In this document: positions 1-10,691 of the stretch, in pieces
Position numbering within the stretch: position 1 is the first letter of the stretch
Layout of the letters: each line of letters begins with the position of its first letter
DNA from: Gyromitra esculenta
Taxonomy: Eukaryota; Ascomycota; Pezizomycetes; Pezizales; Discinaceae
Reading direction: 5' to 3'
NCBI GenBank assembly: GCA_038503075.1
Contig: JBCAML010000011.1
Span: 1-64,000, forward strand
Length of the DNA stretch: 64,000 nucleotides
Notes under the pieces: generated by a model
Told to the model about the DNA's origin: nothing
Seen by the model: only the letters and a program-made list of their open reading frames with translations
Databases searched by the model: none
Position numbers and translations under genes: made by a program

Positions 1-68
1 AACCCTAAACCCTAAACCCTAAACCCTAAACCCTAAACCCTAAACCCTAAACCCTAAACCCTAAACCC
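1..68. repeat. Telomere, (CCCTAAA)n
   Basis: About nine and a half uninterrupted copies of the 7-mer CCCTAAA start at base 1, so the window begins at a chromosome end and the G-rich strand (TTTAGGG) runs outward. Most filamentous ascomycetes use the 6-mer TTAGGG; the extra T seen in every unit makes this the plant-type repeat. The array is perfect and is followed directly by non-repetitive subtelomeric DNA. Confidence 0.95.
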
Positions 69-608
69 TTTCAAGCTCCATTCTCGGATTAGGAAGGTGG
101 TACAACCCTTGGCATCTTGGCACGGATCGGAACGGATGTTATCTCCGAGCCGCCTTGGCGTCTTGGCGTCGGACTTAGCGGAGCCCTTGGGCCAAGGATA
201 GCCGACGAACCGAACAGCCACCCCCTGCACATAACACTGCATTTTGGCCGAGTGCATCACGCACAAGGTATCACCTGCATGTTTCTGGGTTTACCCCGAG
301 TTCTCCCACATACCCGGATATTAGATCACGCCTACACAGCTTTCAATTACCCAAAAGAGTAACCAAACTCTGCCGCCCACTAGTCGATCAAAATTGCATC
401 ATCGCGTGTCGGCCGAAAGGTCTTCCGCCCGGATCCCCCTAAGATCCGGATCCGTCCTGAGGGTTGTATATATCCCCGACTGTCTCAGCTAACTGAGGAG
501 TCAGGAAATCAGACCAAACCGAGTAGACCTTCAACAACCCACACGGTCTTAGCTTTCGACTACCCTTCCTGACTCCTTACCGCGACTATCTCCAGGAAAC
601 TAACGTTT
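69..608. other. Subtelomeric unique sequence without a recognisable gene
   Basis: Short open frames exist on both strands here but none shows a domain, codon pattern or splice structure that I recognise. The stretch separates the telomere from the first retrotransposon fragment. Confidence 0.5.
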
Positions 609-622
609 CCCTTCCACATAAG
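609..622. repeat. Direct repeat flanking the first gypsy fragment (left copy)
   Basis: CCCTTCCACATAAG here matches CCCCTTCACATAAG at 2547-2560 except for one shifted C. The two copies exactly bracket the 5'-truncated gypsy fragment with its 3' LTR (623-2546), so they look like a long target-site duplication. Confidence 0.55.
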
Positions 623-2148
623 ATCTCAATGGACTTTGTTACAGGCCTCCCTGAATCCAATGGCTATGATGCGATCATGGTAGTTGTGGACCGATTATCA
701 AAAATGCGACACCTCATTCCATGCAATACTACCGTCAATTCCAGAGACGTCGCTGACCTTTACCTACAATATGTCTGGAAGTTACAAGGCTTACCTACAC
801 ACATTACTTCTGACCGAGGCACTCAATTCACTGCCCATTTTTGGAAAGAATTATGCCAACGTCTAGGAATACAAGCCGGGATGTCCACTGCTTTCCACCC
901 AGAAACAGACGGGCAAACAGAGGCGAACGCAGTATTTGGAACGATACGCTTCGATCATACGTGTCCTACCAACAGGAAGACTGGAGTAGATGGCTACCCA
1001 TGGCGGAATTCTCTGCCAATAGCAAGAATCGGCGAGTACGAAAGTATCAGCATGCATTAGCTTACTCGAGGGCGAGGTTTTATCTTCAAGCTCGGGTATC
1101 ACGAGATGAGCGATCTTCTTGAAGGGAAAACTAAGCGACAAGAGTGTTTACGAGATTCCACAGGCTCTACAGAGTGTTCAAGTATAGAGGACTTGAGATT
1201 AGAGACAGCGCGAGGTTATGAGGTATAACCGAGGTTTGTATTGTGAAATACAAGAGTGTACTATAGAAGACGTTGCTTAAAGAGAAAAGAAGGAAAAGTA
1301 CAACAGGAGGGCTTTCCTCTCGCTTATATACCCAAAATCCGACCTCTCGATGACACATGTCTGACTCATTGTAAATAGAAACCAAAAGAAGAAAGAGAAT
1401 AGCCGCGAGGTCAAACAACCATGCACCCGAATAGAACAGTAAAGCATCTGTACCACAACACAACAACCATCCATGAAATAACTACGGCTATCATTCTCGA
1501 TTCGACACTTCTCTCGTCCCCCTGGCAAACACCCCTCAGAGTCAAGACGCCGCTATCTTTGCTAGTAGGATGCAGGAGTTATACGATTATCTTAGGACAC
1601 AGATTAGAACCGCTCAAGATATTCAGGAGACCGCCACCAATAAGCACCGAACTCCAGCCCCGGCGTACCAAATCCATGACCAAGTCTTCGTATCAATGAA
1701 GAACGTTAGGACTACTCGTAACGCTAGGAAACTAGACTGGAAATGGATGGGTCCTTATGAGGTAAAGAGAATTGTTTCCCCTTTCGCCTACGAGATAGAC
1801 CTCCCCTTGTCAGTCAAATACCACCCTGTATTTCATGTTTCTCTCCTCAAGCCTGCCCCTAATAACACTCTCCCGGGACAAATTATTCCCCCACCAGCGC
1901 CAGTCGTTGTCAATGACCAAGAGGAATACTACATCGAGAAAATCCTAGACCAGCGCAATCATAGAGGACAACTTCAATACCTTGTGGAATGGACTGGATA
2001 CGCTCACCCTACATGGGAACCTGCCGAGGATCTCCAAGACACCTCAGCCCTCGATACGTTCCTCGCTACGATAACTGCTATTATTCCTAAGGTTCGCAGG
2101 AGCTCACGCTTGAGACGGGGAGCTACTTTCACGGATGATACTGGGTAA
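623..2148 (+). pseudogene. Ty3/gypsy chromovirus pol fragment (integrase core to chromodomain), broken
   Basis: This is the 3' third of a chromovirus pol. It starts at the MDFVTGLP motif holding the first integrase Asp and continues through TSDRGTQF (second Asp) and the DGQTE motif. Near 930 the frame is broken by a small deletion. At 1067-1478 a solo LTR interrupts it; coding resumes at 1484 and runs through the integrase C-terminal region to a chromodomain (IEKILDQR ... LVEWTGYAHPTWEP). Protein similarity to the complete element at 55,561-58,479 is high. The stop codon (2146-2148) lies inside the 3' LTR, as in the complete copy. Gag, protease, RT and RNase H are missing. The copy is dead. 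Confidence 0.9.
1067..1478 (-). mobile_element. Solo LTR, subfamily B (minus orientation)
   Basis: This 412-bp LTR matches the one at 61,761-62,171. It sits between TTACT (1062-1066) and TAACT (1479-1483), a 5-bp target duplication with one mismatch, inside the integrase of the surrounding fragment, between the codons for the SANSK-like and RFDT-like regions. Its right end is CCATGAAA, the reverse of the usual TTTCATGG start. It carries the conserved ACGTTGCTT motif (minus strand AAGCAACGT) downstream of a TATATAAG-like box. Confidence 0.85.
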
Positions 2149-2546
2149 TGGGTTAAGGTGAAGTTGTTGGTAGTAACGAAGGGTCGCTGGGATATAATGA
2201 CTTTGTTGTTCGGTTGTTTCTCGGTTATTGTCGGGTGGTTGTTTGTGTTACAGGAAAGCGGGGTATTTAAGTGAAGGATTTTGGTCGTTGTGGTTTCTCT
2301 TCTTCTTTTTTTCCTTAAGCAACATTCTCGTTTATCTTCTTCTGTATTTGTCGAAATACTATCTCGGTTCTATCTCAGAACCCTCGCTGTCGCTGTCCAC
2401 TTCGCTGCACTTATCTCGCCTTGAGATAAACCCCTTGTAGAACTTGTAGAAACACCGCACTCCTCGAACGTGTTAGCACCTCGCTTAAGTAGCACTGCTC
2501 ACCTTCAGGGATATTGAAGAGCTTAATGAGGGACTGAACCGTGAGA
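2127..2546 (+). mobile_element. LTR, subfamily A (3' LTR of first gypsy fragment)
   Basis: A 420-bp LTR starts TTTCACGG and ends CCGTGAGA. It follows the chromodomain stop region directly, so it is the 3' LTR of the fragment at 623. It has a TATA-like GTATTTAAG and the AAGCAACAT motif about 50 bp later. The flank that follows (2547-2560) repeats the 14 bp in front of the fragment. Confidence 0.88.
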
Positions 2547-2560
2547 CCCCTTCACATAAG
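2547..2560. repeat. Direct repeat flanking the first gypsy fragment (right copy)
   Basis: CCCCTTCACATAAG is the partner of 609-622. Downstream it is fused directly to an integrase sequence of another subfamily (LSKMRHL motif). Confidence 0.55.
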
Positions 2561-3588
2561 CTCTCGAAGATGCGACACCTTATCCCATGCAATACTACCG
2601 TCAACGCTGAACAGACTGCCGAACTGTATCTCCAAAATGTTTGGAAACTTCATGGACTTCCATCCCATCTTAACCCTGATAGAGGAACACAGTTCACCGC
2701 GAAGTTTTGGAAGCATCTCTGCCAGCGCTTGAATATTGCCGCCCTTATGTCTACTTCCTTTCATCCAGAGATTGATGGACAAACCAAACGCCTTAATGCC
2801 GTAATGGAACAATACCTTCGCTGTTATGTGTCCTACCAACAAGACGATTGGTCTAAATGGCTACCTATTGCCGAATTCGCTGCCAATAATCAGGAGTCTG
2901 CAAGTACTAAGGCTACACCCTTTTTTGCCAATTACAACTATTACCCCCAATTCAACACTTTCATCGTTCCCAACGACCGCTCCCCGCAAACTCTTGATGC
3001 CAATAACTTTGCCCTAAAGATGGAAGAATTAAGAGACTTCCTCCGAACGCAAATGAAAACGGCTCAGGATATCTTCGAAAGTAATACCAACCAACATCGC
3101 ACTCCCGCCCCATCATTTAAAGTCAAAGATGAAGTCTTTGTATCTATGAAAAATATGAGGACGAGTAGAAACTCAAGAAAGTTCGATTGGAAGTTGAGCG
3201 GCCCGTTCCCTATAAAACGGGTAATTTCGGCTTATGCCTATGAAATCAAGTTACTGGTTTCAATGATGTATCACCCCGTGTTCCATGTCTCACTGATAAG
3301 AGCTGCCCCTATTGATCCCCTCCCGGGCCAAGTCATTGCTCCACCGCCCCCAGTACAAGTTAACAATCATGAAGAGTACCTTGTCGAAAGTATTTTAGAT
3401 TATCGCCTTCGTCGAGGGAAACTCCAATACTTGGTCGAGTGGACTGGTTATGCGCTACCCACTTGAGAACTCGCCGAGTACCATGAGGAAACAGAAGCAG
3501 TGAAAGCCTTCCATCAGAGATATCCGGATAAGCCTAAGAGGAACTTGGTTAGTGTTCGCAGGAGCTCACGGCTATAAGGGAGGGCTAC
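2561..3588 (+). pseudogene. Chromovirus subfamily B pol fragment (integrase to chromodomain)
   Basis: The frame runs from the LSKMRHL motif after the first integrase Asp to the chromodomain. It is closest to the minus-strand element at 62,184-64,000, sharing AEQTAELYLQN and SPQTLDA motifs. Several conserved residues have changed (TSDRG has become NPDRG, TDGQTER has become IDGQTKR). In the chromodomain, a conserved Trp codon is now TGA at 3464-3466, a G-to-A change. Coding traces continue after that stop to SVRRSSRL, and then the 3' LTR begins. It is a dead copy, 5'-truncated. Confidence 0.88.
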
Positions 3589-3629
3589 TTTCATGGATGG
3601 TTGTTTAGTGAGTCAGTTAAATATATAAA
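3589..3629 (+). mobile_element. LTR subfamily B, segment 1 of 3
   Basis: The 3' LTR of the preceding fragment starts TTTCATGGATG. It is cut by two later insertions: a solo LTR (3630-4036) and a SINE-like element (4241-5137). The other segments are 4037-4240 and 5138-5314, for a summed length of about 420 bp. Confidence 0.8.
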
Positions 3630-4036
3630 TCTCACAATCAAACTTCAAATTAAGCCCTTCAGTATCCCTGAAGGTGAGCAGTGCTACTTAATCAAAGGTA
3701 CGACACGTTCAAAGAGTGCAACGTCTCTACAAGTTCTACGAAGGTCTATCTCAAGACGAGATAAGTGCAGCAAAGTAGACAGCGACAGCGAGGGTTCTGA
3801 GGTAGAACCGAGATGGTATTTGATAGTTACAGCAGAAGGTAACAAGAACGTTGCTTAAAGAGAGAAAAGAAGAAGAATCAAACACAAGCGAAATCCATCA
3901 TTTAAATATCCCGCTTTTCCTAGCAAATCCGATAACCGATGACAACCGAAATACAATAACATTATACAACAACCCAAAATCTATAACAACTATCAAGTCA
4001 AAACCTAACCCTATACCCAATCTTTAATCCGTGAAA
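3630..4036 (-). mobile_element. Solo LTR, subfamily A (minus orientation), inside a subfamily B LTR
   Basis: It starts with a degraded TCTCACAA and ends at GTGAAA, with interior sequence matching the LTRs at 5604-6023 and 60,316-60,741. No clear target duplication is visible (ATAAA on the left, GTGGG on the right), so the boundaries may have decayed. Confidence 0.75.
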
Positions 4037-4240
4037 GTGGGTACATGATTGCCGTGCTGTGTTATCGTTCTTTGTGTTTCTTTGGATTTCCGTTACAATG
4101 AGTTACATCTTTGTTATTGAAAGGGTTGGAAACTTGGTATATAAACGAAGGGATTTCCCCTCTTGTTGTACTTTTCCTTCTTCTTTCCTTAAGCAACGTT
4201 TTCTATAGTACACTCTTGTATTTTACAATACAAACCTCGT
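4037..4240 (+). mobile_element. LTR subfamily B, segment 2 of 3
   Basis: This continues segment 1 after the solo LTR. It contains the TATA-like GTATATAAACG, the conserved AAGCAACG motif and the R/U5 start, ending where the SINE-like element begins. Confidence 0.8.
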
Positions 4241-5137
4241 GTTATACCTATTGGTAGCTTAGTTGGTTACGACTTGAGTTCGCTTAAGATGCACACATAT
4301 GGACTAGCGTTCAATCCCCGACCCTGTCGGTTATTATTAATCTTGGTTGATTATTAATAAGATTCGGATTGGATGTTTGGTTTCCTTGTGTCATCAATGG
4401 CCGACTCTTTCGATCGACACTTCCCCGATTCGCTTATACGTTGCGTCGCCGGTTAATTCCGACAATCACGATACGATAATGAGAGGAGTAGGAGCGAAGG
4501 AAAGCGTTTCAGGGTCTATGGGATTTCTTCATGTTAGTTCATGTTATTACATAGCGCTGTATTCGATGACATTCTATAAGTAGTCCAGGTGTTCTACCGT
4601 TGAAGGGTCTTCTTACGATCATTAGCGACGAAGAAACGCGCCTTATCAATATTATATTGTATAGCTTAGCGGTATACGACTTTCATTCATACTCTCGAGG
4701 TCACGTGTTCGTTTAAATGCTTCAAGTATCTTTCTTGTACGAAAGAATCCTTTATTTCTTCAAGAGACTTTGTTGTTCTTCACGCGACACGAACCTCAAA
4801 GTCACGACGCGTCGCAACAGACTCGTCATTCCAGATTGGTTAGACGAAGAGTATATTGAACGAACACGATACCCAACAAGAAAGCAAGCGATATTCAACT
4901 ACACATGGCGCTGACCCTTAGTTAGTTATTAAAACCTTACTATTGGAAGTTCTTCACGGAACTTTGCTCGATCCCTACTTTGAACCCTACGGTTATCTTT
5001 TAAGCGGTTCATAAGAAGCAGTTAGGACTTGCGCCTGTGTATTGTGTTGCGGATAGCAACCGGGCAGGTTATAGCGTCTAGATTGTTATCTAAAGCTTCT
5101 TGGAGATTTCCTGTGCGGTAAGAAGTACCGGTCTTAC
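4241..5137 (+). mobile_element. tRNA-headed SINE-like element, copy 1
   Basis: About 897 bp are inserted in an LTR. Near the left end is a match to the RNA polymerase III A box (TAGCTTAGTTGG, 4255-4266) and, 54 nt further, a B box (GTTCAATCC, 4309-4317), the spacing of a tRNA gene. A second copy lies at 51,283-51,988. Both share the tRNA-like head, a central region, and a tail containing GTTGC-GGATA-GCAAC (a small hairpin) and ending GGTCTTAC. The host LTR resumes at ACCTCGG on the right, and ACCTCGT lies just left of the element, suggesting a target duplication of 6-15 bp. The exact left boundary is uncertain because GTTATACCT could be element or LTR. No protein is encoded. Confidence 0.7.
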
Positions 5138-5314
5138 ACCTCGGTTACATCTCATAACCTCGCATCGCCATCATCTTCAAGTCTACTTCACTTGAACCAA
5201 TCGTAGAGCCTGTGGAATCCCATAAACACTCTCGTCACTAAGTTTTCCTTTCAAGTAGCACTGCTCATCTCAGGGAATACCTGAGAGCTTGACAAAAAAC
5301 CCTGCTTCTTGAGA
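5138..5314 (+). mobile_element. LTR subfamily B, segment 3 of 3
   Basis: The LTR resumes with ACCTCGGTTACATCTCATAACC-like sequence and runs to the terminal CTTGAGA. The match to the reverse complement of 61,761-62,171 is clear. Confidence 0.78.
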
Positions 5315-6096
5315 CTACTTGAACAAAGTTCCAAAACATTTGAGAAGTGTGAGGTTTCTACAAGTTCTATGTATGGTCTAACTCAAGACGAGTTAAGTGC
5401 GGCGTGACTATGACAGCGACAGCGAGGGTTTTGAGGTAGAACCGAGATCGTATTCGAACAGTACAAGAGAAGTAAAATGAGAACGTTGTTTAAGAAAAGA
5501 AAGAAGAAGACAACAAACACAACCGAAATCCATTTCTTAAATACCCCCCTTTCCTTACAATAACCCATAGCCGACATTCAACCAAACAACAAAAGCATAA
5601 TATTCTCACGGTTGTGCCTCGAGTTAAGCCCTTCAGTATCCCTGAAGGTGAGCAGTGCTACTTAAGCGAGGTGACAACACGTTTGAAGAGTGCAGCGTGT
5701 TCTACAAGTTCTACGAGGATATCTTTTATCTCAAGGCGAGATAAGTGCAACGAGGTAAACAGCGACAGCGAGGATTCTGAGATAGAATCGAGATAGTAAT
5801 TCGACGATTTACAGCAGAAGGTAACGAGAACGTTGCTTAAGGAAAGAAGAGAAAAGAACACACAAACGACAAAACTCCTCCGCTTATATACCCCGCTTTC
5901 CCGTCGCACAAACAACAATCCGACAATAACCGAAACACAACCGAACAACAAAGCCATTATAACCGAGTAACCTTTACTGCCAACAACTTTATCCTAACCC
6001 GTTATTCGATCCCATCCGTGAAAAATATTAATCACCCATAATCTAACACTACCCTTAACCGAACCCTAACCTTATTACTCGAGTCCATCCATGAAA
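5315..6096 (-). mobile_element. Older truncated LTR, subfamily A, split by a younger LTR
   Basis: The segments 5315-5603 and 6024-6096 together form one minus-oriented LTR lacking about 60 bp of its U5 end; the terminal CCATGAAA is at 6089-6096. It is interrupted by the solo LTR at 5604-6023. Just beyond it (about 6155-6200) another short stretch ends CCACGAAA and may be a further LTR remnant. Confidence 0.7.
5604..6023 (-). mobile_element. Solo LTR, subfamily A, with perfect 5-bp TSD
   Basis: A 420-bp LTR (in its own orientation TTTCACGG...CCGTGAGA) is flanked by AATAT at 5599-5603 and AATAT at 6024-6028. The perfect duplication fixes the LTR ends independently of the complete element and shows that the termini are not TG...CA. 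Confidence 0.9.
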
Positions 6097-6703
6097 CCTA
6101 TGTACACCATGAGCGCTGCCGCAGCAAGAATACCCCCCCCTTCCGGTATTGCATGTACCCATGTGCCTAACTAACCAATGAAACAACCATCCACGAAATT
6201 CTGATTGTTTGTGCTATTCTTCTTTTGCGCGAAGAATGCCAGGAAGACCAAAAACAAAAAAAAAGCGCGCCCAAAAAGGGGATAGAGGGTTAGCTGCACT
6301 AAATTATGCTCGAAAAATGAATGGGGAAGAGACTTTGGAGGGTAAACAACAGTGTGTAGTTGCAGACAGGCGGGTCATCATGATAATTTTAGGAGGTGTA
6401 CGATCGGCCACAACTGAAAATTATGTACATATTCTTTTTGGCATGCACAGGCTTTACCTGTATGTTGCGCGCACTTTGTTGGTCAAAAACACTGTCTTAT
6501 GCTTGGCATGGTATATTGTAGTGTTCTACCCGAAACCCATGGTATTTCGAACGTTTTCTCAAAAAATATTTTTGCTGATGCTATGAGCGAGATCTATATG
6601 CCTCCTGCTCGACAGCAGGATCGAACGAGCGAGCGAGCGAGCACTATACCCGGGCCGCCTGCTCAGGTGCCTGTTCGACATCCTGTCCAACTGCCGGATT
6701 ACT

Positions 6704-6806
6704 GAACGGGAGGGCGAGCGGAGAGCGCAGGAGAGAACGCAGATCATAGGGGAGAGCGGAGAGCGGAGAGCGCAGGGGAGAGCGGAGAGAGCGGAGAGAG
6801 CAGGGT
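6704..6806. repeat. Purine-rich GGAGAGC minisatellite-like tract
   Basis: Variants of GGAGAGCG and GGAGAGAGC are repeated about ten times on the plus strand, preceded at about 6629-6641 by a GAGC tetranucleotide run. Strong strand asymmetry in purines is visible. Confidence 0.7.
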
Positions 6807-9674
6807 ACCATATATGTATATAGTTTAGTAGTTCTAGAGAATCGACGATATCACATATATTCATTAGCACCAAAACAGCGTGACAGAAGCGTGACCGGGA
6901 GCGTGTATATAGAACCCAGTGCGTCCAGATCCTAGGACGGACCAGGCGCGGATCTATTCTGGTATTTGCCCGACGCAGGATCTCGATAGGTATGTTGAGT
7001 GCGCCCACGCGCAAACAATTTTAGGCGCTGCTCTGGACGGGCTGCCTAAAATAAATACTCGTCCGGTACGTCCAGTGCGTAAAGTGTCCCACGCACATAT
7101 CAACGCAGACCCCCACTCTTGCTGATGATGTAATACAACGAGTTCACTGGATATTCTCTACTACTCTCAATGTATTCTCGATGAGGCCATATATCCACCT
7201 TAAATGTTTACTATATCTACATGAACATAACCCCCAAGAGATATGCGATTTTGGCTATTTCCAAGTGGCCCTTACTCTCATCTCTGCGTTCATGCGTGCG
7301 TCTCTAGGACTCTAAGAAATTCTCCATTAATATATTGCTAGAAATGCATCACAAATTGTCTTTATAACTTACCTTTGCTAATCCTCGATATGGTCTGCAT
7401 ACGTACAATTGCCTTCATGATATTCTTGGCACTCATCAGAACGGCAGTAATCCTGACGCTTAGTACCATTTTCCATGACCTGGAAACCTGTGCAGCCACA
7501 ACCTTCATTCTTGCACGGAGGCCCGGTCCGGGAAGCTGGCTTTTTTTCTTTATTTTTGAACCCTTGTCTATCGAAACGGTCGGACGACTTCTTCTCCTTC
7601 ACCCCTGCAGCGAGTGTCAGCCCTACAATACACTTCTTTATTATTACTCTCTTTACCCTTTCCTTCTTTAAAACTACCCTTAGATTTTTTTTTGGAAATT
7701 TCTGCAATGAATGTTAGCCGTACAATCAATCTTATACAATCAACGAGACCAATCACAGTAGTTACTCACGTTTATCCTTTTCCATAACTGATGTAGTCGG
7801 ATATGAATCTCCTAAAATTCTACTATCACAATTCAGCGGTTGGATGCTTAGGCTGATGACCTTTCTCGATACCAGTCACTTGAAGACTGGGTTTGTTGGT
7901 GTCTCTGAAAATTCTCGCTGTGGTTCTTTATCTGTCGTTCCGTTGCTTATAATAAGATTCCAACCCGATTTGCGTTGTTAATAAAAGGTTAATGAGACTT
8001 CGTATCTCCTTGACAGGAAGAGGGAAACCCTCCTCCTTATATATATTTCGCCCCTGCCTTTACACGCCATTGCTCTCCTCTGTATATATGTGTTAACCCA
8101 ATACTAATAGTTAACACATCAGTAACATCAGCCCCGATAACCCAAAATCCGATACGGCGGGAACTACCCCGCAACCACGACTAGGACAAGGAGAGATACT
8201 CACCCAAAACTTCTTTTCTAATTTAGTTTAGGAAGGTAACTAGAGTATGGGCCTATAAGAGGCGAGGCTTAGCCTTTCGCCCATGGCAAGAATACGAGGT
8301 AGATATCTGATAAATTCGAGGAAGTAGTAGCTGGTCATGCGCATAATCAGCGATAGACTAACGTACACTTATCTTGGCCAATTTCCCACTAAACTCTGAC
8401 AATTAGCGGCTGAGTTTCAGCAACTCTCAGCGAATGAATGTCGATAGGTCTGATAACCTGCAATTCTGCAATAAAAGCCGCCAGGCTCATTACCGCGTGT
8501 GGTGAGGGAAAATGCAATACAGCGGCAGTCCACATTATATCATTAGTAAAATTCCCATTTACGATGGCAAGCTTGAGCTATTGGATGCCTTCTATTGCCT
8601 TTCTCCATGCGGAGTGAGAGTACTGTCAACTGATTCGATATTGTCTCTAGACTAGTGCCCAACAGCAACTTGAGGCTCTGAAGACTCACTTAGACGCGCC
8701 GGAATAAACAGGCGGATATGAAACTAACAACAATGGCTAGAATAATTGCCATGAGATCACCTAGTATCAGGCAGAACACTCCATGGTGTGATTAAACCGT
8801 TGCGGCAATGCAACAAGCCATAGCGAGACTTAGATTGAAGCAATTGATGTGTTCCCCAGCTGATACGTATCGTGCTACCTAGGGCGTCAAAGGTTCAGCG
8901 CCATGAGAATCCTCACATAAGCTCAAAGCCCGAATAAGACAAAGTCAGTTAGGGTGCTTGCTCTTGCAGTTTTGGGCAAGATGGTACAGTACGGATGGGC
9001 GGTATCCTAATATTATCCCAAGAGGGATTTAGCCTATAATTACCTTGTACAATATTTACTTCATGCTGCCACCCACAAAAGCAAAACATATCTTTTAAGG
9101 CGTGCAAAATATGGGATCCTTCAATGCTAGCAAGATCTGTAAATGTATTTCACTTTCCTTGGCTTGGAGGTGTGACATGCACACTTATCCCCCAAATTTG
9201 TGCAAGATCTCCTTAATTGATGGTGTGCGATGACCAACACAATTTCTTTCCGAGGGATACCTTTTTTTTCAGCCACGGCGCTTCACTTTGAGCTCTATCA
9301 TACCCAGTTCTGCCCCTGATAGGCACATTATACATTAGGAGTTGCGATTCTATCGCAAATATTCACTGGGACATTGTAAGTGCACGAAGTGCCAATTCGT
9401 GAATGAAAAATCTATTTATCTATCTATCTATGAAGTGCCAATTGTACATGGCTATCTATGTGATGATATGGCGTACCACAGAAACTGTATTACAATTACC
9501 CGTAGTGAGACCTTGTTTATCTAGGTCCATAAGTGGCATAGTGACTTTATTTCCGTGGCAAACCCATCTAACCGCATTAACCCTAAATTGACGAACTTGG
9601 CTCCATGAACCAGGTGATAAATCCAATCTAAGCAGCAGGGTGAAAGAAGTAGTTCTTTGAAGGATTATTCCGAA

Positions 9675-9780
9675 CCTTAGTTTGAGGGAAGATAGATTCG
9701 AAGCTGAGTTCAGCAAAGATGTAAGGTCACGAGCCTTAATTTGAGGGAAGATAGATTCGAAGCTGAGTTCAGCTAAGATG
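9675..9780. repeat. 47-bp sequence duplicated at 59-bp spacing
   Basis: The segments 9675-9721 and 9734-9780 both read CCTTA(G/A)TTTGAGGGAAG... and continue nearly identically for 47 bp; I see two differences. No coding frame spans both. Confidence 0.85.
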
Positions 9781-10691
9781 CAGTCTGTCACTGGGGAGCA
9801 AAGCGACACCAGAGAATGTTACACGACATATAGATTGTGAGACATGCAGGGAACTTGATCGTCCTCGCGTCGCTTTCTGCATGTCGGATCTGGAGTACCA
9901 GGCTGCGAATAACTCCCGAGAAGGAAAATTTTCTGTGAGCAGCGATAAAATGAAGAGTTTACCCAAGTTTCCTTGTCTAGTCATGATTTATCACTCGTGT
10001 ATGATGTATCATGGTTATCTTTTTGCGAGCTCAGCCAAAAGGATTCTCGATTTCTTCATGCTAACTTGACGGACATCGGCGAGTCCATTCGGATAGATAT
10101 CTAGGAAAGGCACTTTTTCCTGTAGAAATTATGATTAATCACTAACTGAGAGTTCAAAATAAGCTCATCTCGACTTAGTGGCTTTTCAATGCATTTTATG
10201 CCATGTAACTACTCATAGCTATCACAGAGATTTAAAATCAAGTGAGAGAGTGTCCAACCTTGAAGTGACTTCTGTGGCGAGAGAGTGCCCTGTAGGAGCA
10301 AAAACACTTTGCGGGCAAATAATTATATATCACTCGTTTTCAGTAGGGCTAGAGCTGTACCACTAGCATGTGGCTATCCCCCCTAGGAGGTTCTGCAAGG
10401 ATGGGAAAGCTTCATTGGGGGGTGTTATTGGAGAGAGTGCCTTCTTAGCTAGAAGGCAGGATCGAGCGAAGGCAGGCAGGCGGGGTTGGAGGTGGGTAGG
10501 GTTTCCCTACAGGTACCCGCTTTCCGGCTTGAAACTGGGTACAATATAATCATCTGATAGGTGCCCGTTTTTGGCGTGAAGCCACAACAATAAAGAGCAA
10601 TCTTAAGCTATATACGAGTAAACATTCACGGCTGTAGTTGTATAGGGTGATAATGCGCGTATCGACTACTAGACCAAGGAAATAATTGACT

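Larger units (their letters stand above)
6097..10691. other. Gene-poor region with small repeats and no convincing gene
   Basis: Two weak coding candidates exist. One is plus-strand 6236-6586, with an AT-hook-like GRPK and a basic start but no recognisable body. The other is minus-strand 7378-7790, a basic stretch followed by Cys-rich CKNEGCGC and CRSDEC motifs, which would need a 29-nt intron. Otherwise the stretch holds low-complexity runs near 6630-6806, a short ATCT run near 9410-9430 and the duplication at 9675-9780. I see no RNA gene. Confidence 0.45.

Noticed and set aside
609..2560. Splicing of element RNA as the cause of the two CATAAG-integrase junctions
   Set aside because: Only one of the two acceptor positions in the parent sequence is preceded by AG, so a common splice event does not fit.
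6236..6586. 117-codon frame starting MPGRPKTKKKRAQK
   Set aside because: Only the AT-hook-like start looks protein-like; the rest has no conserved motif or fungal-like codon pattern.
7378..7790. Minus-strand Cys-rich frame with CKNEGCGC and CRSDEC
   Set aside because: It joins to a plausible upstream exon only through a 29-nt intron, which is too short, so I kept it as a note in the gap entry.
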